Assembly (NCBI RefSeq): GCF_010092505.1
Contig: NZ_CP048021.1
Span: 124,001-188,000 of the forward strand
Origin: Virgibacillus sp. MSP4-1
Lineage (GTDB): Bacteria; Bacillota; Bacilli; Bacillales; Alkalibacillaceae
Direction of reading: 5' to 3'
DNA: 64,000 bases
Shown: piece after piece, positions 53,031-60,144 of the stretch
How positions within the stretch are numbered: position 1 is the first letter of the stretch
How the letters are laid out: each line of letters starts with the position of its first letter
Made by a program: the position numbers and the translations under genes
Notes under the pieces: model-generated
Databases searched by the model: none
Told to the model about the DNA's origin: nothing
Seen by the model: the letters and a program-made list of their open reading frames with translations, nothing else

Positions 53031-53282
53031 GTGTACGTTTGTCCAGTCTGTAATGGTCTCTCAAAAATGGAAAAAACCTGTGAAGTTTGCCGGGGACCTA
53101 TGTTGGACCGGGGACGTATTGTTGATTATTATGATGATTACAGTCCGTATTGGGAGGAAGAAGATGCCAAGATGGTCGATGGCGTATTAGAATCGAAAGC
53201 CAACCATTTATGTGTTCATGTTTACCATTGTTTATCATGTGATTCGGAAGTAGAGGTTTCAGTAAAAGAGGTCAAAAGATAA
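53031..53282 (+). CDS. Small protein with paired CxxC zinc motifs
   Basis: The 83-residue protein starts at GTG 53031 behind GGGGTGAGG. CPVC and CEVC (residues about 4-20) form one zinc ribbon, and a CLSC lies near the C-terminus. The middle is acidic and Tyr-rich (YYDDYSPYWEEED). I do not recognise a named family. Confidence 0.65.
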   Translation: MYVCPVCNGLSKMEKTCEVCRGPMLDRGRIVDYYDDYSPYWEEEDAKMVDGVLESKANHLCVHVYHCLSCDSEVEVSVKEVKR

Positions 53283-53289
53283 AACGAAA

Positions 53290-53323
53290 GGTCGGAACCA
53301 CGATTGTTCCGACCACTTTTTTT
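53290..53323 (+). terminator. Intrinsic terminator
   Basis: GGTCGGAAC pairs with GTTCCGACC, with T-run at two bases distance. It separates convergent small genes. Confidence 0.8.
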
Positions 53324-53327
53324 GATA

Positions 53328-53531
53328 TTAGCCTTCTTTATGATTCGCGGGTTTGGAGTCCGGAAAATCCTCGTTATTTTCGGGTAATTTACGGGCTGCT
53401 TCAATTTGAATACGGTTATGGGTCCGGTTTACCCGTCCACCCGCCATCCCCTCATTAATCATCCGATCAACATCCACATCATATTCTTCCCGGCTATCCT
53501 TAAATTGTTTATGACCATTTGGATCAGGCAT
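53328..53531 (-). CDS. Small hydrophilic hypothetical protein
   Basis: The 67-residue polar protein (MPDPNGHKQFKDSREEYDVDVDRMINEGMAGG start) has a good GGAAAGGGG ribosome site before ATG 53531. It appears disordered and acidic. I do not recognise a family. Size, composition and position near a SASP gene would fit a spore component, but nothing proves it. Confidence 0.6.
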   Translation of the reverse strand: MPDPNGHKQFKDSREEYDVDVDRMINEGMAGGRVNRTHNRIQIEAARKLPENNEDFPDSKPANHKEG

Positions 53532-53743
53532 TATGATTCCCCTTTCCTATATCCTGAGATTTGTTATAAATCATGGGTTACGTACGCTTAGACTTTGTTT
53601 TTATGGTACGCTGTATACTCGGTATTTTTTACATCAACATTGATAATCATGAATGCTCTACAGGAAATTTGTTTATACATGAAGATGAGGTGTATTATAC
53701 TTTACGTATAGTAAGCATTTAAAAGTAGGAGAGAGATAGCTGC

Positions 53744-54880
53744 ATGAATATATGGATAACTTTTTTATTTATGATTATGATTGGTGCTGTAATTGGCGGA
53801 ATGACAAATTCTCTGGCAATCAGAATGCTTTTTCGACCATATAAGCCTAAATATATTGGCTCTGTAAAAATTCCTTTCACCCCAGGCCTCATCCCGAAAC
53901 GACAGTCTGAATTGGCCAGACAAATGGGAAATACGGTGGTTAAACATTTATTAACACCAGAGGGTATGAACAGAAAAATCCAAAATCCGCAGTTTTATCA
54001 GCAGGTTATAAGCTGGCTTAAGCAGGAAATTGAACATTTGGGAATGAATGATAAGACCGTTCAGGACCTTCTTCAACAGGTCAATCTGGGACTATCGGAA
54101 AAGGAATTAAGAAAATCCTCGGCATCATTTATTAAGAAACAAATCAATCAATGGCTCAGAGCAAATGAGCATCAAACATTTCGCACCCTTTTGCCTGCAG
54201 ACGTTCTTAAAAAGAGTGAGAAATATATCCCTGAATTCAGCACTTATTTAAGAGATAAAGTGGATCAGTATATCAGCAGTGATCAGGGCAGACAAAAAAT
54301 TGGCCGTATGGCTGAGGGATATCTTGGAGGGTCCGGTTTTTTCGGGAATATGGTATCTTCTTTTCTTGGAGAAGAAGGATTGGCCGATCGTATTCAGCCG
54401 GCCATTTCCCAATATTTAAAATCCGAGGACGCTCATCAAATGTTAATAGGTTTAATAAAACAGGAATGGGAAAAACTGCAGGATAAGGACGTTCAAGAAA
54501 TGGAATCGTATTTTATTACGGATCGCTTGAAGTCGGACATAGCTGACAAGCTGGCAGGGATGGTTCCTCTGAATGAACTGTTACATACACGGGTAAAAAC
54601 GATTGTTACTCAATATCAGGATGTTATCGAAACCAGAGTTATCCCGCATCTTGTGACAATGCTGCAGAACTATTTGGGAAAAAATATCGAATGGCTGATG
54701 AGCAGGCTTCATTTACAGGAACTGGTTAAGGATGAGGTGGAAAACTTTGAGGTCCATCGACTGGAGTCTATGGTTTTAGGGATTTCCAGACGGGAACTAA
54801 AAATGATTACTTATTTAGGAGCGGTCCTGGGAGGCGTTATCGGCTTTATACAGGCCATCATTGTCATCGTACTTACATAG
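53744..54880 (+). CDS. yheB: YheB-like DUF445 membrane protein
   Basis: The 378-residue protein has helices at both ends (1-25 and about 355-378) and a long helical middle. GGMTNSLAIRMLFRPYKPKYIG and FTPGLIPKRQSELARQMG are the DUF445 signature. In Bacillus it is paired with yheA, as here. Function is unknown. Start ATG 53744 follows TAGGAGAG. Confidence 0.9.
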   Translation: MNIWITFLFMIMIGAVIGGMTNSLAIRMLFRPYKPKYIGSVKIPFTPGLIPKRQSELARQMGNTVVKHLLTPEGMNRKIQNPQFYQQVISWLKQEIEHLGMNDKTVQDLLQQVNLGLSEKELRKSSASFIKKQINQWLRANEHQTFRTLLPADVLKKSEKYIPEFSTYLRDKVDQYISSDQGRQKIGRMAEGYLGGSGFFGNMVSSFLGEEGLADRIQPAISQYLKSEDAHQMLIGLIKQEWEKLQDKDVQEMESYFITDRLKSDIADKLAGMVPLNELLHTRVKTIVTQYQDVIETRVIPHLVTMLQNYLGKNIEWLMSRLHLQELVKDEVENFEVHRLESMVLGISRRELKMITYLGAVLGGVIGFIQAIIVIVLT

Positions 54881-54947
54881 TTCAGGCTATACATGAGGAT
54901 GAATGTTTGTTAAAGTTAAAAAGTATACGATTTTTAGGAGGTTAAGA

Positions 54948-55301
54948 ATGGCGAATTTATATGATGTAGCCTATGATTTAGAAAATGCATTAAGGTCCAG
55001 TGATGAATTTCAGGGACTGAAACAAGCTTATGAGGCTGTAATGAGTGATGAGTCTTCTAAAAGAATGTTTGAAGACTTTAGAAATACACAAATGGAACTT
55101 CAGCAAAAGCAAATGCAGGGTGAAGATATTACAGATGAAGAAGTAGAAAAAGCAAGAAAAACTGTTGAGCTCGTTCAGCAGGATAATAAAATTTCTTCTC
55201 TAATGGAAAAGGAACAGCATCTGAATAATGTGATTAACGATATCAGTCAGATTATCACCAAGCCATTGGAAGAATTATATGGACAGGACGATCAGCAATA
55301 A
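54948..55301 (+). CDS. yheA: YheA, YlbF/YmcA family protein
   Basis: From ATG 54948 (TAGGAGG 8 bp upstream; the frame opens at 54903) the protein has 117 residues, the usual length. It is an all-helical protein of the UPF0342/YlbF-like group (NLYDVAYDLENALRSSDEF). Relatives form the Y-complex that affects RNase Y, but YheA itself has no proven role. Confidence 0.9.
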   Translation: MANLYDVAYDLENALRSSDEFQGLKQAYEAVMSDESSKRMFEDFRNTQMELQQKQMQGEDITDEEVEKARKTVELVQQDNKISSLMEKEQHLNNVINDISQIITKPLEELYGQDDQQ

Positions 55302-55310
55302 TTTAAAAGT

Positions 55311-55342
55311 CATCCCGGAGTCTGAGCTCCGGGATGTTTTTT
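55311..55342 (+). terminator. Intrinsic terminator of yheBA
   Basis: CATCCCGGAG pairs with CTCCGGGATG, followed by six T. Confidence 0.92.
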
Positions 55343-55347
55343 GTATG

Positions 55348-55496
55348 GTCTAGGAAATTATAAAATAAGCGATTTGTGGATAATAAAGACATGAGAGGCC
55401 ACGTCCGGCTCCAGCGCCCAGCGACTAGCGCGAGACTTCCTCACCTCCGTCCGATAAGTCAACATCTACTCACAAGGATCGTCGTGTTTCCTTTTC
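55348..55496 (+). repeat. R3 repeat, alternative form
   Basis: The first 70 bp (GTCTAGGAAATTATAAAATA through CATGAGAGGCCACGTCCGG) match the 33.7-kb copy. The second half differs (CTCCAGCGCCCAGCGACTAG, then CTTCCTCACCTCCGTCCG). Confidence 0.65.
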
Positions 55497-55621
55497 CGCG
55501 TGTTAACTGGCTGTAAGACCCCTTGCAAGAAATATATGGGGTCAACAGCCAGTAAACACCCGATTTGTTCAACTAACAATCATTGGGGGATGAACCCCCA
55601 ATGATTGAAGTTTCACTTTAT
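55497..55621 (+). repeat. Two-hairpin repeat R1, full-length copy 2
   Basis: Hairpin 1 pairs ACTGGCTGT (55506-55514) with ACAGCCAGT (55545-55553), inner GACCCC/GGGGTC. Hairpin 2 is a 13-bp stem (55577-55589 with 55595-55607) with the same ATGAA loop. Relative to the copy at 3450-3599, stem bases change in pairs. Confidence 0.75.
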
Positions 55622-55626
55622 CTCCT

Positions 55627-55803
55627 CCGGCTCAGTCCAGTCCGTACGTCGCTAAATTAGAAAAGCGGAGGCGATCGGTTAGGTCCGACGGCATAAGCAG
55701 AATATCCGGAGTGGCCGCTATTTGGCCATGGAGGGCATTCTGCTTATGACCGCTTGGGCCTGGGAGCCGCAGCTGGACAAACGGGCGCTTCCGCCTTTGT
55801 TCT
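55627..55803 (+). repeat. R3 repeat split by an R2 insertion
   Basis: The left part (to GTCGCTAA, 55655) and right part (from ACGGGCG, 55781) join to the exact sequence found uninterrupted at 33771-33785. Confidence 0.75.
55656..55780 (+). mobile_element. R2 element (125 bp, non-coding, MITE-like) inserted in R3
   Basis: The unit runs from ATTAGAAAAGCGGAGG to GCCGCAGCTGGACAA, folds into a long stem and has no ORF of its own. The flanks match an empty site elsewhere in the window, so it must have been gained here or lost cleanly there. No transposase is in the window. Confidence 0.6.
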
Positions 55804-55988
55804 TAACGATGAAATAGGACAAGGTGACCGTTTGGTGATACACAACGGTGGGTATGTTCCTGATAGTCATTTTCCTCTAACATTTGCTGTCCAATCCTCT
55901 TTGCTTCTTTATCATCCTGTGCTTCTAATGTTTCATCAAGTAAATTACTTCCATCTTTTTTAAATACGGTTAAATAATAAGTTGCCAT
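55803..55988 (-). CDS. Small conserved protein (YhzC-like)
   Basis: The 61-residue protein (MATYYLTVFKKDGSNLLDE... ending GHLVLFHR) starts at ATG 55988 behind GAGGGAAG. It resembles short Bacillus proteins of the YhzC type; the name is tentative. Its stop codon borders the repeat cluster. Confidence 0.6.
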   Translation of the reverse strand: MATYYLTVFKKDGSNLLDETLEAQDDKEAKRIGQQMLEENDYQEHTHRCVSPNGHLVLFHR

Positions 55989-56085
55989 CGTACTTCCCTC
56001 CTCATATGTCCACTTTCATGAATGACGATTCAGTAATATATATTCTTAAGAAAAAGTAAAAATCCTGCCTCTATCCAATATTATA

Positions 56086-56114
56086 TTGTAAATATTTGAA
56101 ACCTTATCTATAAT
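56086..56114 (+). promoter_or_regulatory. Sigma-A promoter of yhaQP
   Basis: TTGTAA (56086-56091), a 17-bp spacer and TATAAT (56109-56114) lie about 48 bp before the start codon. Confidence 0.65.
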
Positions 56115-56161
56115 AATGTCGTACTGCATAACTAAATGTATGTAAAGAGAGGAGAACGATC

Positions 56162-57061
56162 ATGGCATTGGAATTAAAGGGAGTGACCAGAAAATTTGGC
56201 TCTTTTACTGCAGTTGATGATTTATCCCTTGAAATCCCCGAGAGTCAGATTTTTGGGTTTTTAGGAGCAAATGGTGCGGGAAAAACCACTACTTTCCGTA
56301 TGATATTGGGGCTGTTGCAGCAAACAGAAGGGTCTATCAAATGGAATGGAGATTCTATTCATTATAATAAAAGTCATTTAATTGGTTATTTACCAGAGGA
56401 GCGAGGATTATATCCTAAGCAGAAGGTGGAAACACAACTTGTGTATTTAGGCCGGCTGCGGGGGATGGATAAATCCGAGGCTTTGAGACAGCTCGATTAC
56501 TGGCTGGAACGTTTTAAGGTACCTGAGTACAGAGGGAAAAAGGTTGAGGAGCTATCGAAAGGGAATCAGCAGAAAATCCAATTTATCAGTGCAGTCATAC
56601 ATAACCCAAAACTGCTGATACTGGATGAACCCTTTTCAGGCCTTGACCCTGTAAATGTTGAACTCCTGAAACAGGCTGTCATTGACCTTAAGAAGCAGGG
56701 GACTTCGATCGTTTTTTCATCTCATCGAATGGAGCATGTGGAAGAACTCTGTGAACATCTTTGTATTATGCATCACGGCCGTCCGGTTGTTCACGGAGAT
56801 TTACGGCAGATTAAACGGGACTTTGGTAAGAAAAACGTTCGGGTTCGGGCAGATTTTGATGTATCCTTCATTCAGGATATCCCGGGAGTTGTACGTTACA
56901 GGAATCTTACAGAGGGCTGTGAGGTTCAGGTTGAAAATGAACGTGTGTCCCAGAGAATATTTGAATCGATTCAGGATAAAGGGTTTGTACGCACGTTTGA
57001 CATAGAAGAGCCTTCACTAAATGATATTTTTATTGAGAAAGTGGGTGCTTCCTATGAGTAA
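56162..57061 (+). CDS. yhaQ: ABC transporter ATP-binding protein YhaQ (NatA-like)
   Basis: The 299-residue ATPase has Walker A GANGAGKTT, a variant signature LSKGNQQK, Walker B LLILDEPFSGLDP and a C-terminal DUF4162-type extension. This matches the YhaQ/NatA group. It pairs with the overlapping permease gene, and by family may export Na+ or other cations. Start ATG 56162 follows AGAGGAGAA. Confidence 0.9.
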   Translation: MALELKGVTRKFGSFTAVDDLSLEIPESQIFGFLGANGAGKTTTFRMILGLLQQTEGSIKWNGDSIHYNKSHLIGYLPEERGLYPKQKVETQLVYLGRLRGMDKSEALRQLDYWLERFKVPEYRGKKVEELSKGNQQKIQFISAVIHNPKLLILDEPFSGLDPVNVELLKQAVIDLKKQGTSIVFSSHRMEHVEELCEHLCIMHHGRPVVHGDLRQIKRDFGKKNVRVRADFDVSFIQDIPGVVRYRNLTEGCEVQVENERVSQRIFESIQDKGFVRTFDIEEPSLNDIFIEKVGASYE

Positions 57062-58316
57062 GTTCTGGACGATATTAAACTATACATATACCAGTCATTT
57101 GAAAAGCAAATCATTTATGATTATCACACTCATATCGCTGTTGTTGATTGCAGGGCTAACGAATTTTCAGAGGATAGCTGGTCTGTTTGAGGATGAAGGA
57201 GAAGGAAGTACCGAAAAAATAGCGGTCATTGATGAAACAAATCAGATATACGGTCAGCTTGAGTCCTCGATAACGAATATAGATGCTGGAATTGAAGTTA
57301 CCGCATTCTCAGGGACAGAAGAAGAAGCTAAAGAAGCTGTAAGAGATCATGAGTTTCTAGGTTATGCCTATGTGTCTTTAAATGATCAGAACCTTCCCGC
57401 GGCCTCTTTTTATGCGATGAGTGTTGCAGAAACAAGCCATGCTTTGGACACATTACAGCAAGCTCTGAGTCAAGTGAAAACGGGAATCATTACTCAGCAG
57501 GCAGGAATTGATCAGTCAACCGTACAGCAAATTTTTGCCCCTGTAACGATTGAAACCGAATCCTTAAAAACGGAGGCTAAATCTGCTGAGGAAATGAATC
57601 AGGCCCGTGGTCTGGTGTACTTCATGATCTTCCTGATTTATTTCGCCGTTCTATTATATGGAAATATGATTGCAAGCGAGGTAGCCGTGGAAAAATCATC
57701 AAGAGTCATGGAAATTCTAGTTTCCAGTGTTTCACCTGTTACACAGATGTTTGCGAAAATTATCGGGATTGCCTTACTTGGTTTAACCCAATTCGGCTTA
57801 ATTATTTTAGTGGGCTACGTTTCGTTAAAGGCGAATCAAAATGAACTGGTAGGAGGGATTTTTGAATATCTAGGTTTAGGAGAAGCTCCTGTCAGCACCA
57901 TTGTATATGCAGTGGTTTTCTTCCTTTTGGGCTATCTGCTCTATGCTATGCTTGCCGCTATGCTCGGATCCCTGGTCAGCCGGACAGAAGAGGTCAACCA
58001 GATTATTACGCCTATGATGTTTCTCATTATTGCAGCCTTTATGATTGCTATGTATGGGTTGAATGATCCGACAGCATCATTTGTAACCGTAACATCGTAC
58101 ATTCCTTTCTTTACACCAATTATTATGTTTGTCCGTGTGGGAATGTTAAATATACCGATTTGGGAGGTTGCCTTATCGATTGGGATTTTAATCCTGACCA
58201 TCTTTATTTTTGCTAACATCGCTGCAAAAGTATATAAAGGCGGCGTCTTAATGTATGGGGCAACAACATCTTTAAAGGACATCAGAAAAGCTCTTCAATT
58301 AACGAAAAAGGATTAA
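57054..58316 (+). CDS. yhaP: ABC transporter permease YhaP (NatB-like)
   Basis: From ATG 57054, overlapping the end of yhaQ by 8 bp, the protein has 420 residues. It has an N-terminal helix, an extracytoplasmic loop (KIAVIDETN onward) and six C-terminal helices. EVAVEKSSRVMEILVSSVSP is the NatB/YhaP signature. With YhaQ it forms a cation or drug exporter of the NatAB type. Confidence 0.9.
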   Translation: MSKFWTILNYTYTSHLKSKSFMIITLISLLLIAGLTNFQRIAGLFEDEGEGSTEKIAVIDETNQIYGQLESSITNIDAGIEVTAFSGTEEEAKEAVRDHEFLGYAYVSLNDQNLPAASFYAMSVAETSHALDTLQQALSQVKTGIITQQAGIDQSTVQQIFAPVTIETESLKTEAKSAEEMNQARGLVYFMIFLIYFAVLLYGNMIASEVAVEKSSRVMEILVSSVSPVTQMFAKIIGIALLGLTQFGLIILVGYVSLKANQNELVGGIFEYLGLGEAPVSTIVYAVVFFLLGYLLYAMLAAMLGSLVSRTEEVNQIITPMMFLIIAAFMIAMYGLNDPTASFVTVTSYIPFFTPIIMFVRVGMLNIPIWEVALSIGILILTIFIFANIAAKVYKGGVLMYGATTSLKDIRKALQLTKKD

Positions 58317-58346
58317 TATATCAAAGTCTGATCATAGCATTTTTCA

Positions 58347-58374
58347 TTCACAATCTATGGTTTTCTGCTACAAT
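58347..58374 (+). promoter_or_regulatory. Sigma-A promoter
   Basis: TTCACA (58347-58352), a 16-bp spacer and TACAAT (58369-58374) precede the small membrane protein gene. Confidence 0.55.
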
Positions 58375-58418
58375 AAACCTATTGCAGTGATAAGAAATCA
58401 CAACCAGGAGGAGCTTTT

Positions 58419-58691
58419 ATGAGTTCACTAATAAATATAGCCGTTCGAATATCCATGGTTCTGCACTTTTTATGGTTTATCCTGTTTTTCGCCTATATAT
58501 TTGGGTTTATTGGTCTGGAAAGTGCATTTTTACACCCGGCTGTCTGGTTAACAGGACCGGTATTTGGAGCCATTATTTCGATGATCGCCATTGTTAAAAA
58601 AACGGCACTGGTACCTGCGATTTTGTCTATGATCTTTTCTGCAGGCACATTTTTGCTCTGGTCGTTAATTTTGGGAATTAATCAATTTTAA
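58419..58691 (+). CDS. Small three-helix membrane protein
   Basis: The 90-residue hydrophobic protein has three predicted helices (about 5-30, 38-58, 63-87). Start ATG 58419 follows CCAGGAGGAG. No family is recognised. It has its own promoter and terminator. Confidence 0.65.
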   Translation: MSSLINIAVRISMVLHFLWFILFFAYIFGFIGLESAFLHPAVWLTGPVFGAIISMIAIVKKTALVPAILSMIFSAGTFLLWSLILGINQF

Positions 58692-58696
58692 AATTT

Positions 58697-58728
58697 GATG
58701 TATTGCCTTGTGCAATACATCTTTTTTT
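58697..58728 (+). terminator. Intrinsic terminator
   Basis: GATGTATTGC pairs with GCAATACATC, followed by seven T that run into an R1 repeat. Confidence 0.92.
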
Positions 58729-58779
58729 ATCACGTATTAATGGGCCGTAATCCCCCACTGATGGAAGTTCCACTTTATA
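58728..58779 (+). repeat. R1 repeat, short derivative
   Basis: TATCACGTATTAATGGGCCG runs through CCCCC into CACTGATGGAAGTTCCACTTTATA. It is the same internal deletion as at 27251 and 32268. Confidence 0.75.
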
Positions 58780-58914
58780 AGTTAATGAAAAAATTAGTGA
58801 AGTGGCAATCCGGGAAAGGTGACAAGTGCGCTCAATCTTTATCGAACGTGCATTCGTTTTCTATTTCTGGTAAAATATAGGTAAATATAGAATGACAGGA
58901 AGGAGTAACATATA

Positions 58915-60144
58915 ATGCGAAAGCCCCTTCGTTTTTTACATACAGCTGATCTGCATTTAGACAGCCCTTTTAAGGGAATGTCCAATGTACCTGATCGGAT
59001 GTTTCAGCAAATGACGAGCAGTACCTTTGAGGCCTTTGAACGTATTATTGAAGTGGCAATCAGCCATCAGGCAGACTTTGTATTGATGGTTGGGGATTTA
59101 TTTGATGAAGAGGCCCGAAGCTTAAAGGCACAGATGAAAATAAAACAGGGGTTGGAAAAATTACATCAGCACCATATCGATGTTTATATAAGCTTTGGTA
59201 ATCATGATCACTTAGGTGGAAGCTTTTTTCATATGGATTATCCTGATAATACTCATTTTTTTCTAAGTGAAGACGTTACCTCCATCCCTTTTTATAAAGA
59301 AGGGGCTCACGTTGCTAATATTTACGGATTCAGCTATGAAAAAAGAGGCGTTTATGAGGAAAAAGCTCAGGAATATACAGTAACCGGCGAATCGGTTTAT
59401 CATATTGGAATGCTCCACGGAAGTCTTTCGACGAATCAGGAGCATGACCTTTATGCTCCATTTCATCTCAGTGATTTTCGGGACTCTCACATGGATTACT
59501 GGGCTCTGGGACATATTCATAAACGGGAAGAGCTCATGTCGTCCCCGCCAGTGGTATATCCGGGAAATATCCAGGGGAGGCATATTAATGAAACAGGGGA
59601 AAAGGGCTGTTATATCATAGATTTAGCCGACAATCACTGTGAGAAAACCTTTGTCCCCGTCCAGACGTTTCGATTTGAACGAATGGATTTGGATTTCACG
59701 CACTGTACGAGTATTGGTGAGATTGAAAGGCATCTGCAGGACCAAAAGGATAGAATTCGGGAAACGATCGGGTCATCAATTATACGTTTTTCGATTAAGC
59801 TTGATAACACCGCCATTCCTTCTGTAGACCAGAAAGATGTCCATGAGCTTCAGGAAATCTTAAACGAGATGGAGGAGCTGGAGCAGACGTGGGTGTGGAT
59901 TGAAAACATCAAAATGCAGAAAACACAGCCATGGAACAAGGAGGAGCTAAAAGAGAATCAGCATTTTATTGGAGAACTCATCCGGATGATCGAACATGAT
60001 GAAAAAGCCTGGGTTGAATCCCTTTCAGAAATAACCGATCATCGTGAAATGCGAAAACTTTTAGCCCCGATGTCAGACGAAGAGTTGTCGGAAATCAAAG
60101 ATCAGGCAGAAGAGCTGCTACTGGAAGAATTAATGAAAGAGTGA
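58915..60144 (+). CDS. yhaO: YhaO, SbcD-like metallophosphoesterase (DNA exonuclease)
   Basis: The 409-residue protein has the Mre11/SbcD phosphoesterase motifs TADLHLD, GDLFDE, GNHDH, LHGS and GHIHKRE in order within the first 210 residues. The C-terminal half is the partner-binding region. It probably acts with YhaN in DNA end repair. Start ATG 58915 follows GGAAGGAG. The stop overlaps the yhaN start. Confidence 0.92.
   Translation: MRKPLRFLHTADLHLDSPFKGMSNVPDRMFQQMTSSTFEAFERIIEVAISHQADFVLMVGDLFDEEARSLKAQMKIKQGLEKLHQHHIDVYISFGNHDHLGGSFFHMDYPDNTHFFLSEDVTSIPFYKEGAHVANIYGFSYEKRGVYEEKAQEYTVTGESVYHIGMLHGSLSTNQEHDLYAPFHLSDFRDSHMDYWALGHIHKREELMSSPPVVYPGNIQGRHINETGEKGCYIIDLADNHCEKTFVPVQTFRFERMDLDFTHCTSIGEIERHLQDQKDRIRETIGSSIIRFSIKLDNTAIPSVDQKDVHELQEILNEMEELEQTWVWIENIKMQKTQPWNKEELKENQHFIGELIRMIEHDEKAWVESLSEITDHREMRKLLAPMSDEELSEIKDQAEELLLEELMKE

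Noticed and set aside
55754-55963. Plus-strand ORF of 69 codons at the repeat cluster
   Set aside because: It begins inside R2, crosses R3 and runs antisense to the YhzC-like gene.
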